Source: Silene latifolia
Lineage: Eukaryota > Streptophyta > Magnoliopsida > Caryophyllales > Caryophyllaceae
Assembly (NCBI RefSeq): GCF_048544455.1
Contig: NC_133528.1
Span: 48,145,502 to 48,209,501, forward strand
Direction: 5' to 3'
Length of the DNA stretch: 64,000 bases
Below, in pieces: positions 12,024-22,036 of this stretch. Position 1 is the first letter of the stretch. Each line of letters starts with the position of its first letter. The notes below the pieces were generated by a model, which was given only the letters and a program-made list of their open reading frames with translations, made no database searches and was not told where the DNA came from. Made by a program: the position numbers and the translations under genes.

Positions 12024-13501
12024 TGATGCGTGTATTTTATATAAGGTTTTTACCTCATTTTTTCACGCATTTCTGTACTATTTATGTAGCATCTAGCTAT
12101 AAATACCCCCGAATATTCTACTTTGGTTCGTTTTATGTAATTTGCAGGAATTAACCAAAGAGGAGCTAAATCGAGCCTTAATTTGTCCCATTTGCATGCA
12201 TTTATGGAGAGCGAGGAGCCGGAGCTTGGAAATCTAACACTTGGAAGACGCGTGAGCTGGATTCGGGAAGTATTTTTATGTCCTACGTGCCAAGATAGCT
12301 CGATCGAGTAGTTTTCTTACTCGATCGAATGCTTTATTTGCTTAAGGTTGCTCGATCGAAGCGAGTTCAAGTATCGCAAGACAAGACTTTGCTTAAGTAG
12401 TGCTCGATCGAGTGGTTTATTTCCACTCGATCGAGTGGTTTGGCGTCAGTTTGCTCGATCGAGTGGTTTATTTCCACTCGATCGAGTAGTTCGTCCTGCT
12501 ATAAACTTTTTCCGCCTAAATTTCGTATGGGCTTTTGTAATTAGTCCATAGATTAGGTTTAGAGTGGATTTTTCGTATAAGACTGAAGGAGTGAACAACG
12601 TAACTCCTCTTCTCGACTCTCTTGATTCTCTCATACATTTTTACTCTATACTTTGCTACTGTTCTTATAATTTTCCTCTTCCTTTACACTTGGCTACTCG
12701 GAATTGGATTACGATTAGTGCTATCATTCTTCTTTAATCTTTTAATTATAATTATTATTGTTATTGTGTTGTTGTTCTTCCCTATTATTTCATCTCTACC
12801 TTATTCGATCTTTATTAGTTTGCTATAATGTTTAGTGTTAATTATTTATATGTTGTTGTTGTTAATTCGATGATGAGGTGTAGCTAATTCGTTTAATATG
12901 TTAGGATTAGGGAAACCGTGGTAGAAACATGTTAGGATCGACATGATTAGATTAGTTTTGCGACAAGAATTGTATCAAGCAATATAATTGTGTTTAGGTT
13001 GAATGAATGCATGCAGGAGACCGATTAATTAGTTACCCCCGACCTGGATCGAAAGATTGGAAGGGAAGGCTTGCTTAATTACAATAGGTGACACCTAATT
13101 AGGGCGAAAGCTAAGTTAGGAAGACCCTAGGGCGATTAGAGACCGAAAGGGTATAATCGTAGGTTTAAGGACCGAAAGGTGACGACCTCGCTCTTCTTAT
13201 CAATAATTTAATCGACTCAGTTGATCCGATAGTGTAGCTGCCACGGTAGACCGATTCCTAGCATATTTCTCTCTTTTATCTGGTTTACCCCTGTTTTTCT
13301 TCCTTATTTTCTCTTCTTTACACTTTTCCTTACTCTCATTAGTTTAGAATCAATCAATTAAAACCCCCACAATTTGGTTACCGAGACGAACTTAAACAAA
13401 GCTGACATTTTCCCATCTCCCTGTGGAGATCGACCCGACTTCCCTAGCTATATTAGTTAGAGCCAGTTGGTATTTTTGACAGGTATACGACTGACGTATC
13501 A
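12024..13501 (+). repeat. Athila-A 5' LTR
   Basis: Begins TGATGCGTGTATTT and ends GACGTATCA; 1478 bp. A TATAAATA box lies at 12098-12105. A palindrome cluster occupies 12298-12492. The 3' copy (20410-21886) is near-identical. Confidence 0.96.
12298..12492. repeat. CTCGATCGAG palindrome cluster in Athila-A 5' LTR
   Basis: Seven copies, several arranged as pairs that extend the symmetry. For example, CTCGATCGAGTGG and CCACTCGATCGAG face each other across a short T-rich spacer, twice. The cluster recurs in the 3' LTR at about 20684-20878. Confidence 0.93.
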
Positions 13502-13506
13502 AATTT

Positions 13507-13524
13507 TGGCGTCGTTGCCGGGGA
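13507..13524 (+). promoter_or_regulatory. Athila-A primer-binding site (tRNA-Asp type)
   Basis: TGGCGTCGTTGCCGGGGA differs by one base from TGGCGCCGTTGCCGGGGA, the site used by Athila-like elements and found exactly in Athila-B (50014-50031, minus). It is six bases inside the 5' LTR. Confidence 0.93.
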
Positions 13525-13660
13525 GGTGGCGCAATTTTGTTGCTTTAATTAAGTTTGTTTCTCGTCTTAGGGAATTTATTCCTTGAGGCGGATCTCATTT
13601 CTGCAAAGTTTTGATTAGTTTTGCAGGTTATTCGTTTGCTTTTTAAGTCTATTTGCCAGA

Positions 13661-14734
13661 ATGCCTAAATTACAGGTTTGTTCGATTACTGAGCATATAG
13701 AGCCATGTGGTAGATGTGATATGGAAGGGCATGACCCTATTGGGTGCTTGGCAAGTGTAGAGCGCATCCTCGCTTATCAGAAATACAAGCAAGGAGTTCC
13801 TTTTTCTCAGCTGTATGAAGAAATAAGGAATGTCTCTATTCCTTCTACGCCAGCGCCGCAACCGGTTTCTCCATCTACAAATGAGGAAATTGCCGAATTG
13901 AAATCTTTTGTGATGAGCATATCACAACAATTTGATGAGAAGTGCAATAGGAAAGAAACTGTCATAGCAGAATTGAGGGAACAAGTCGCGCAGTTAACAC
14001 TCGCGAGTGACCAAGCCAAGCTTCTACCGACATGCAATCCAGTTAGTGTGACGAATCTCCAAGTTGGCCTTACTCAAGAGGGGCCAAAAGTACCAGAAGA
14101 CGGGGTTTTGATAGCTGACGATGCCCCGGAGGATGATATAGATGAGTTTTTAGAAGAACTACTAGCTGTGTGCAATGCAGACACTCGATCGAGTGAAAAA
14201 TCAACTCGATCGAGTGAATTAATTCATCCCATCACTCGATCGAGTGATAATTATGGCCGATCGAGCAGTGCAGAAATTGAAGATGGTCGATCGAGTGATA
14301 TTCTTACTCGATCGACTAAATTTGCTGAAGAAATCACTCGATCGAGTGATAAAAATGCTCGATCGAGTAAGTCAGAAAAGGACATCACTCGATCGAGTAA
14401 GGAAAATGGTCGATCGAGTATATTGCAATGTGAAACCACTCAATCGAGTGGTAATTGTGCTCGATCGAGTACCAGAAGCGACGGAGATCCTATTTTACTA
14501 TCTAATTCCGCTACCGTGTCATCTTCCCCTGCTGCGGAGATGTCACGCATTGATAAAGGTAAAGAGAAAGTTGCGGGTCCACTCATTGCTACCAGAGTGC
14601 CCTTCCCAGGTCGTCGAAGGACGCAAAGATCGAGCGACGATGACGGTAAGTTTGTGGACGTTGTGAAGAACCTCAGTAACTTGTCCCTTTTTCCGAACTT
14701 GTTACTCAGGTACCTACTTACGCTAAGTTTATGA
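13661..14734 (+). CDS. Athila-A truncated gag with CCHC knuckle and TRSS repeats
   Basis: The frame opens only about 135 bp after the primer site. It starts with a CCHC zinc knuckle (CGRCDMEGHDPIGC, residues 17-30) instead of the several hundred residues of matrix and capsid that precede the knuckle in Athila-B gag. Next come a proline-rich segment, a short coiled-coil-like stretch and an acidic patch (about residues 150-170). From about residue 173 to 273 there is a Ser/Arg-rich region made of TRSS, ARSS and GRSS units. Those units are translations of the ACTCGATCGAGT palindrome. A frameshift near 14690 separates the end from protease. It probably cannot form a capsid alone; RNA binding is plausible. 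Confidence 0.85.
   Translation: MPKLQVCSITEHIEPCGRCDMEGHDPIGCLASVERILAYQKYKQGVPFSQLYEEIRNVSIPSTPAPQPVSPSTNEEIAELKSFVMSISQQFDEKCNRKETVIAELREQVAQLTLASDQAKLLPTCNPVSVTNLQVGLTQEGPKVPEDGVLIADDAPEDDIDEFLEELLAVCNADTRSSEKSTRSSELIHPITRSSDNYGRSSSAEIEDGRSSDILTRSTKFAEEITRSSDKNARSSKSEKDITRSSKENGRSSILQCETTQSSGNCARSSTRSDGDPILLSNSATVSSSPAAEMSRIDKGKEKVAGPLIATRVPFPGRRRTQRSSDDDGKFVDVVKNLSNLSLFPNLLLRYLLTLSL
14171..14475. repeat. ACTCGATCGAGT palindrome array inside gag coding sequence
   Basis: About twelve copies in 300 bp, all in one frame so that each reads (T/A/G)RSS, with 12-30 bp spacers. Variant copies lose the outer bases but keep CGATCGAG. Because the motif is palindromic the minus strand is open too, reading DRV/LDR units; that antisense frame is a by-product. 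Confidence 0.95.
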
Positions 14735-15771
14735 AAGTTATTGTGACGCGTAAGAGAAATTTAAGTGAATTTGAGACGATTTCATTTATGGAAGAGTCTA
14801 GTAATTTGCTTTTAAATATGGGTCCACCTAAAATGAAAGACCCGGGTAGCTTTTCTATTACCTGTATCATAGGCAACGTGGTCATTGATAAGGCTCTTTG
14901 TGATTTAGGAGCCAGTGTTAGCGTCATGCCCCTTCCTGTCTGCAAGAAACTGAACATGAGTCATTTTAAAGTGACTAACATGACCCTACAGATGGCTGAT
15001 AGATCTGTTAGGAAGCCCCTAGGTGTCTTAGAGGACGTGCCTGTGAAAATAGGCAAGCTCTTTATCCCAGTAGATTTCATTGTTTTAGATATAGCTGAGG
15101 ACACCCGGACCCCAATTATCTTAGGAAGACCTTTCCTTGGTACAGCTGGGGCCGTTATTGATGTCAGACAAGGGCGTTTGACTCTTGCAGTAGGGGATGA
15201 CGCGATCACTTTCAGTCTGCCTAGTACTTTGGCTCGACCAATGATAGAGGATACTTGTTATTCGGTTGATATTATTGACGAGTCTATTTATGAATTCTGG
15301 TCGGGTTCTTTTATGAAGGACCCACTAGAAGCTCTTATGCTTTTTGATGAGTGTGCAGATAGCCCAAACGACGATGAAGCTTTGTTGGATTTGCTTGTTG
15401 ATGATTTAGATGAGCGTGGACTCACCGACGCTGAGGGAGAGCAAGTGGAACAGATGATTAGCACTCTTTGCTCCATTGAGGTAAAGGTACCGGAACGTAA
15501 GCCTCTTCCTTCTCATCTAAAATATGTTTTCCTAGACGATACTGAGCAATATCCAGTCATTGTTAGTGCTAAGCTTGATAATGATCAGCTGACTTCTTTG
15601 TTAGCTGTACTTAAGAAAAACAGGAAAGCAATGGGTTATTCACTGGATGATATCAAGGGGATTAGTCCCGATGTTTGTATGCACAGGATAGAGCTGGAGG
15701 AAGATCACAAACCTTGCGAGACGGGGGTCGGCGCCGGTGAACCAGAAGATGCAGGATGTTGTGATGGCTGA
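14690..15771 (+). pseudogene. Athila-A protease region
   Basis: The frame reads MKDPGSFSITC, then the active site ALCDLGASVSVMP, LQMADRS and IILGRPFLGTAGAVIDV, the Athila aspartic protease and its C-terminal fold. The same landmarks appear in Athila-B at 47560-48000. The first methionine at 14731 is incidental: the frame is entered by a frameshift from gag near 14690. The end runs into a second frameshift near 15730, after which RT continues in another frame. Confidence 0.88.
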
Positions 15772-17107
15772 GGTAATGAAGCTGCTAGACGCAGGTATTA
15801 TTTATTCTGTTGGTAATTCCAAATGGGTGAGTCCAGTACAGGTTATCCCGAAGAAAGGAGGGACAACTGTGGTTAAGAATGATAAGGATGAATTAATACC
15901 TACTCAAGTAGTGACTGGTTGGCGGATGTGTATAGATTACAGGCAGCTTAATGTCGCCACCAAGAAAGATCACTTTCCCCTTCCTTTTATTGATCAAATG
16001 GTAGAAAGGTTAGCTTCTCATAAATTTTTCTGCTATTTAGACGGGTATTCAGGGTTCTTTCAGATCCTATACACCCCAGACGATCAAGCTAAGACTACAT
16101 TTACTTGTCCTCAGGGCGTGTTTGCTTATCGCAGGATGCCTTTTGGTTTATGTAATGCCCCTGCCACCTTCCAAAGGTGCATGATGGGGATATTTTCAGA
16201 GTATATTGAGTCTATTATGGAAGTTTTCATGGACGATTTCAGTGTTTATGGAAGTGATTTTTCTAACTGTCTGTCTAACCTTGATAAAGTGTTTAGTATT
16301 TGCATTAAGGTTAATCTTGTGCTTAACTGGGAGAAGTGCCACTTCATGGTCAACGAGGGAGTTGTCTTAGGGCACTTAGTTTCTGATAGGGGAATAGAAG
16401 TTGGTAAAGCAAAGGTGGAAGTGATTCAGCAATTACCACCTCCTGTTAATGTTAAGGGGGTGAGGAGTTTCCTTGGTCAAGCCGGCTTTTATCGCCGGTT
16501 TATCAAGGACTTCTTAAAAATTGTTAAACCACTTACACAGCTGCTACTTAAGGATGCCCCTTTTTTGTTTACCGGTGAGTGTCTTTCTGCTTTTCACAGG
16601 TTAAAGCAGGCCTTAGGCTTTGCGCTGATCATACAGCCTCCCGACTGGGACTTGCCGTTTGAGATAATGTGTGATGCCAGTGACTATGCACTAGGAGCGG
16701 TGCTAGGCCAAAGGAAAGACAAAGCTTTGAATGCGATCTACTATGCGAGCCGAACTCTGAATGAGGCTCAAGTAAAGTACACTACCACTGAAAAAGAGCT
16801 GATAGCTGTAGTTTATGCCTTAGAGAAGTTTCGTTCTTATTTAGTTGGGTCAGAAGTTACTGTTTTTACTGACCATGCAGCTTTGAGGCATCTTCTTGCT
16901 AAGAAGGAGGCTAAACCACGGCTATTGAGATGGATACTCCTTCTTCAGGAGTTTGATTTGCAGATCAAGGATAAGAAAGGAGCTGAGAACGTTGTAGCTG
17001 ATCAGTTGTCGCGACTGATGCGACAAGAAGGGGAAGATTCTCTACCTATTGATGACTCTTTCCCTGACGATACTTTAATTGCTCTTATATCGTCTATTGT
17101 TAAATAA
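15732..17107 (+). pseudogene. Athila-A reverse transcriptase and RNase H
   Basis: The 456-codon frame begins inside RT ([18 protein letters not shown]). It includes [38 protein letters not shown] and the catalytic [11 protein letters not shown] (about residue 165). RNase H starts at [15 protein letters not shown] (about residue 310) and keeps Glu in EKELIAV, Asp in FTDHAALR and Asp in NVVADQLSR. It stops at 17105-17107, but the same frame goes on directly into integrase, so the stop is a nonsense change within pol. Confidence 0.92.
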
Positions 17108-18412
17108 GAACCTTGGTATGCAGATATAGCTAACTCCGTTGCCAGTGGCAAGCTGCCGCCCGACCTTTCTCATCAGCAGAGGAAGCGTTTTTTGTATAAC
17201 GCTAAGCAGTATTTCTGGGATGATCCTTATTTGTTTAAGGAATGTGCAGACGGTCTCTACAAACGGTGTATTCCGCAGTGAGAGGCCAAAGTAGTCTTGG
17301 AAGGCTGTCACTCTTCTTCCTATGGTGGTCACCACGGTCCATCGCGCACCGTGGCTAAGGTACTTCAATCTGGTTTTTTCTGGCCTTCTTTGTTTGCTGA
17401 TGCTAAGTCTTTTGTTTCAGCTTGTGATGCTTGCCAACGATCAGGGAACATTTCAAAGAGACATGAGATACCACAAAACGGCATCTTAGAGGTTGAGGTT
17501 TTCGATGTCTGGGGCATTGATTTCCAAGGACCATTCCCGTCTAGTAAAGGTAACAGGTACATTTTAGTGGCTGTAGATTATGTGTCGAAATGGGTTGAGG
17601 CCATTGCCTCACCCCATTGTGATGCCAAGACCGTGATAAAAATGTTTAAAAAGGTCATATTTCCCCGATTTGGTGTCCCTAGGGTCGTCATTAGTAATGG
17701 GGGAATGCACTTTAAGGAGAAGAAGCTAACTTCTATTCTGTCTAAAGTTGGTGTCCAACACCGGCGTGGTTTGGGGTATCATCCCCAAACTAGTGGTCAG
17801 GTTGAGGTCTCTAACCGCGAGTTGAAAGAGATCTTGTCTAAGGTAGTTTCTAAATCACGGAAGGACTGGAGTCTTAAGTTAGAGGACACACTATGGGCCT
17901 ACAGAACTGCCTTTAAGACACCAATTGGTGCATCACCTTATAGGTTAGTTTATGGGAAATCGTGTCACTTACCTGTTGAATTGGAATGTAAGGCTTGGTG
18001 GGCAATTCGTGAGCTTAACTTTGATTCTAAGTTGTGTGGTCAGAATCGTCTTTTGCGGCTAGATGAGTTGGAACAGTTTAGGCTTAATGCCTATGATAGC
18101 TCGCGCATTTATAAAGAAAAGACGAAGATATGGCATGACAAGAGAATTCTACCTCGGGAGTTTCATGTTGGGCAAAAAGTGCTGCTTTTTAATGCCCGGT
18201 TGAGATTGTTTCCTGGCAAGCTGAAGTCCAGGTGGAGTGGTCCTTATACGGTGACAGCTGTTACCAAATTTGGATCCGTGGAGCTCGAAGACTCTGAAGG
18301 TTGTAAGTTCAAGGTGAATGGGTAATATGTGAAGCATTACTACGAGGCAAATGAAGGAGACAATCGTGTTGAAGTCTTGTACTTCGACGAGCTAGATGTG
18401 CCAGTTAATTGA
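17108..18412 (+). pseudogene. Athila-A integrase, active-site Asp replaced by Asn
   Basis: In frame with RT after the stop at 17107, it reads EPWYADIAN and a zinc-binding region ending [15 protein letters not shown], with another nonsense codon at 17279-17281. The core keeps Asp in [10 protein letters not shown] and Glu in [11 protein letters not shown], but the second catalytic position reads VISNGGMHF, Asn where the family has Asp (codon AAT). The C-terminal part ([29 protein letters not shown], given here only as a landmark at 18160-18245) is intact to a stop near 18325; a short tail continues in frame to TGA at 18410-18412. Confidence 0.92.
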
Positions 18413-20370
18413 TGCCAGAAGAAAGGTCGTGCGGGACCTCATAAACCAGCGCTCTCCGGGAGGCAGCCCGGACTGTTTTATTGTACTTTTGTTAAACATT
18501 TTATTTTTTTTTAGCTTTTTGTTGAACTTTAGACGCTGTTTTACGAACTTTTTATGCTTTCCTTGCTTTTTAACGCGTGTTTTGCAGGTCCAAGCACTCG
18601 ATCGAGTAGTTTTTCTACTCGATCGAGCACTTTTTGGGTAGTATTCAATCGATCGAGTAATATTTTTACTCGATCGACCAGAGCCAGAATCACGTTTACT
18701 CGATCGAGTAGTTTTCTACTCGATCGAGTCCTTCCATACACCAGTTTACTCGATCGAGCTGTTCCAGGTTGCTCGATCGAGCAGTTTGTCTTCCAGCAGC
18801 TATTTTACGTCTATGGAGCTACTGCTTGACTTTCTTTGACCTCCCATGTTCATGGTCGGTTTGGGGAGGTCCCTCTTTATGACATTTTGTAAGTTTTCCG
18901 ACTCCACTTCTCCTTTTCTCTTTAGTTTGTATTTCTTTCCCTATTTTTGGTACAATGAGGGCATTGTACGGTTTGGTTTGGGGAGGTATGCATCCATATC
19001 TATGTCTGTCTGCATGTTTTCTTGCATTTTCGCTTGCACGATTAATTATTTTCGCATGCATTGTTGTTTTAATTAATTCAAAAATAAATCATAAAATTCA
19101 AAAAAAAAAAAAACTTTCACGTTTAATTTGAGTCGGAACGTTTGAACTTTGTCGCTACATTGAATCCTTACTTGAGCCCTGCATATTCTTGACATTTAGT
19201 TGGCATGATTATTTGCATGATCTACGAGTTTTTGTTTCTCTCTTATCTGAACGAATAGACTTGATTCTTATATCGGCAAGCTACATTACATTCTGAGGTT
19301 AGAGCTTTATAAACTGGTGACATTCATGACCGGTTTCATTTAGGATGTGAGTAGTACTCCCTTTAAGGCATGTAACATCAATTTGCATAAGCATGAGTCT
19401 AGTCTTCTTAATACCTGTATGCATTCGGTCTGTGGATGGTGACACATGTTAGGAGAGGCAGTTCCCTTTTATTTCATTCTACCCATGAGCCCCACATAGC
19501 CAAATTGCCTTTTTGTCCTATTAGCTACTTTCTACAATATTTCCTACCCTAGCCGAGCTAGTGACGAGTAGTTGTTGGAATGTTTTATTGCAATATGGTT
19601 ATGTTATCTGATTTCAGAAGTTGGTGGAAGAATTGAAGGGAATGAAAGGAAATGATGAATGAAAAAAAAAAAAAAAAAAAAAAAAAAGAAAACGGAAAAA
19701 CGGAAAAAACGAAATAAGAAAAGAAGAAAACGAAAAAAAATCATTTGCGAAGAAAGAAAAAGAGAAAGTGTATAATGATTTTCACTCCCATGTTTTACTT
19801 ATATCTTATGGGGAGTTGACGGTCTGTTTTGGTGTTTCGTGAGTAGAGTGCATGGTTTTTCCACCGTTTCATCTTGATTATATTGAGTACGAATTGGGAT
19901 GCAGTTTATATTTGGATTCGTTGTTGCTAGCCTGGCTATTAACTCCACATATCCAAATTCATTTTAGCCCCTTCTTACCCATTACCTCACTTACCCAAAT
20001 GTAAGTCCTCGGCATGTGTCTTGGTCATTAGTATGGTTGGAATGCATATGTTTGGTTGTAGAAGACTTTATTCATGTTAACTGCATGCATGTTCTTATAG
20101 GTCGAGTTAGGTGAGTGTCTTTACTTCTTTCTATCTTTCACATATATACTCACCTTGTGCCTAATTTTGAGTGATGAGCGACCTGTGAGAGTCCGATATC
20201 TTTTGAGTCTTGCAAGGTCGACGGTTCAGTAAGTTTGAAACATTGATTTAATTCGTTTGCACTTCTCATTTGCCACTTTGTCAGTTGTTGCATTAAATTG
20301 GTTTTAGTGGGTGATTTGTAGCTGATGTGTTGGTCCCGTTCCACTGTTCATTCTTTAGTTGCATTCATAT
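18413..20370 (+). other. Athila-A 3' noncoding region
   Basis: About 2 kb with no convincing gene. It contains a palindrome cluster at 18594-18785, two internal TTGGGGAGGT purine tracts (about 18862 and 18979) resembling the real polypurine tract, A runs at 19099-19111 and 19658-19687, and plain AT-rich sequence. There is no extra ORF comparable to that of Athila-B. Confidence 0.8.
18594..18785. repeat. CTCGATCGAG palindrome cluster downstream of Athila-A integrase
   Basis: Eight copies in under 200 bp, mostly ACTCGATCGAGT with small variants (AATCGATCGAG; CTCGATCGAC). Pairs separated by T-rich spacers recur as in the LTR. Confidence 0.94.
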
Positions 20371-20409
20371 TTTGCTTGGGGACAAGCAAAGGTTTGGTTT
20401 GGGGAGATT
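20371..20409 (+). other. Athila-A stem-loop and polypurine tract before 3' LTR
   Basis: A perfect 8-bp stem TTTGCTTG/CAAGCAAA with a GGGA loop (20371-20390) is followed at once by GGTTTGGTTTGGGGAGA, the likely plus-strand primer, and then the LTR at 20410. Confidence 0.88.
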
Positions 20410-21886
20410 TGATGCGTGTATTTTATATAAGGTTTTTACCTCATTTTTACACGCATTTCTGTACTATTTATGTAGCATCTAGCTACAAATACCCCCGAAT
20501 ATTCTACTTTGGTTCGTTTTATGTAATTTGCAGGAATTAACCAAAGAGGAGCTAAATCGAGCCTTAATTCGTCCCATTTGCATGCATTTATGGAGAGCGA
20601 GGAGCCGGAGCTTGGAAATCTAACACTTGGAAGACGCGTGAGCTGGATTCGGGAAGTATTTTTATGTCCTACGTGCCAAGATAGCTCGATCGAGTAGTTT
20701 TCTTACTCGATCGAATGCTTTATTTGCTTAAGGTTGCTCGATCGAGCAGTTCAAGTATGCGCAAGACAAGACTTTGCTTAAGGAGTGCTCGATCGAGTGG
20801 TTTATTTCCACTCGATCGAGTGGTTTGGCGTCAGTTTGCTCGATCGAGTGGTTTATTTCCACTCGATCGAGTAGTTCGTCCTGCTATAAACTTTTTCCGC
20901 CTAAATTTCGTATGGGCTTTTGTAATTAGTCCATAGATTAGGTTTAGAGTGGATTTTTCGTATAAGACTGAAGGAGTGAACAACGTAACTCCTCTTCTCG
21001 ACTCTCTTGATTCTCTCATACATTTTTACTCTATACTTTGCTACTGTTCTTAGAATTTTCCTCTTCCTTTACACTTGGCTACTCGGAATTGGATTACGAT
21101 TAGTGCTATCATTCTTCTTTAATCTTTAAATTATAATTATTATTGTTATTGTGTTGTTGTTCTTCCCTATTATTTCATCTCTACCTTATTCGATCTTTAT
21201 TAGTTTGCTATAATGTTTAGTGTTAATTATTTATATGTTGTTGTTGTTAATTCGATGATGAGGCGTAGCTAATTCGTTTAATATGTTAGGATTAGGGAAA
21301 CCGTGGTAGAAACATGTTAGGATCGACATGATTAGATTAGTTTTGCGACAAGAATTGTATCAAGCAATATAATTGTGTTTAGGTTGAATGAATGCATGCA
21401 GGAGACCGATTAATTAGTTACCCCCGACCTGGATCGAAAGATTGGAAGGGAAGGCTTGCTTAATTACAATAGGTGACACCTAATTAGGGCGAAAGCTAAG
21501 TTAGGAAGACCCTAGGGCGATTAGAGACCGAAAGGGTATAATCGTAGGTTTAAGGACCGAAAGGTGACGACCTCGCTCTTCTTATCAATAATTTAGTCGA
21601 CTCAGTTGATCCGATAGTGTAGCTGCCACGGTAGACCGATTCCTAGCATATTTCTCTCTTTTATCTGATTTACCCCTGTTTTTCTTCCTTATTTTCTCTT
21701 CTTTACTCTTTTCCTTACTCTCATTAGTTTAGAATCAATCAATTAAAACCCCCACAATTTGGTTACAGAGACGAACTTAAACAAAGCTGACATTTTCCCA
21801 TCTCCCTGTGGAGATCTACCCGACTTCCAGAGCTATATTAGTTAGAGCCAGTTGGTATTTTTGACAGGTATACGACTGACGTGTCA
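20410..21886 (+). repeat. Athila-A 3' LTR
   Basis: 1477 bp from TGATGCGTGTATTT to GACGTGTCA, near-identical to the 5' LTR. Visible differences include a small rearrangement in the palindrome cluster (near 20748) and scattered single bases. Confidence 0.96.
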
Positions 21887-21891
21887 ATTAT

Positions 21892-21972
21892 CATTGCCTC
21901 GGGTAACCGAGATGGTAGCATCCTTATACCTGGGTGGTCCCGGTAAGGCACTTGGAGTATGGGGGTGTTACA
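21892..21972 (+). repeat. Tekay 3' LTR, terminal part after Athila-A
   Basis: After the second ATTAT target copy the sequence continues to GGGGGTGTTACA, a typical Tekay LTR end. This closes the LTR that begins at 10776. Confidence 0.8.
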
Positions 21973-22036
21973 TCTCTGCCACCAGCTCCTCAACCGCCAA
22001 ACGTGATGATGATTGGGAGGTAAAAAATGCATGATG
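21973..22036. other. Host DNA between Tekay and Copia-2
   Basis: 64 bp that belong to no recognised element. The last five bases TGATG are the target site of Copia-2 and recur at 52355-52359. No gene can be assigned. Confidence 0.7.

Larger units (their letters stand above)
12024..21886 (+). mobile_element. Athila-A: Athila-type Ty3/gypsy element, complete with both LTRs
   Basis: LTRs at 12024-13501 and 20410-21886 flank a body with a tRNA-Asp-type primer-binding site, a shortened gag, protease, RT, RNase H and integrase. The 5-bp target-site duplication ATTAT is exact (12019-12023 and 21887-21891). The two LTRs differ at few positions by eye, so insertion is fairly recent. It lies in the Tekay 3' LTR. 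Protease and RT sequence ([21 protein letters not shown]) point to the Athila lineage. It is non-autonomous because of frameshifts, stops, a truncated gag and an integrase active-site change. Confidence 0.95.
6452..21972 (+). mobile_element. Tekay-type Ty3/gypsy retrotransposon, split by two insertions
   Basis: Plus-strand gag, protease, RT, RNase H, integrase and 3' LTR. The 5' part lies left of Copia-1, outside the window. The body runs 6452-12023; Athila-A (12024-21886) is inserted in the 3' LTR, which resumes at 21892 and ends TGTTACA at 21972. The domain order and a chromodomain-like tail after integrase indicate the chromovirus branch (Tekay/Del). Frameshifts and catalytic substitutions show it is old. 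Confidence 0.9.

Noticed and set aside
12348..12828. Short frames in the Athila-A LTR, repeated at 20715-21019
   Set aside because: They occur identically in both LTRs, span the palindrome cluster and have no domain.
14171..14475. CRISPR-like appearance of the regularly spaced palindromes
   Set aside because: The repeats lie in a plant retrotransposon gag frame, are only 12-14 bp with short variable spacers, and no cas genes exist here.
14244..14666. Overlapping open frames on both strands with DRV/LDR repeats
   Set aside because: They are by-products of the palindromic ACTCGATCGAGT array. The frame with the CCHC knuckle is the gag frame.
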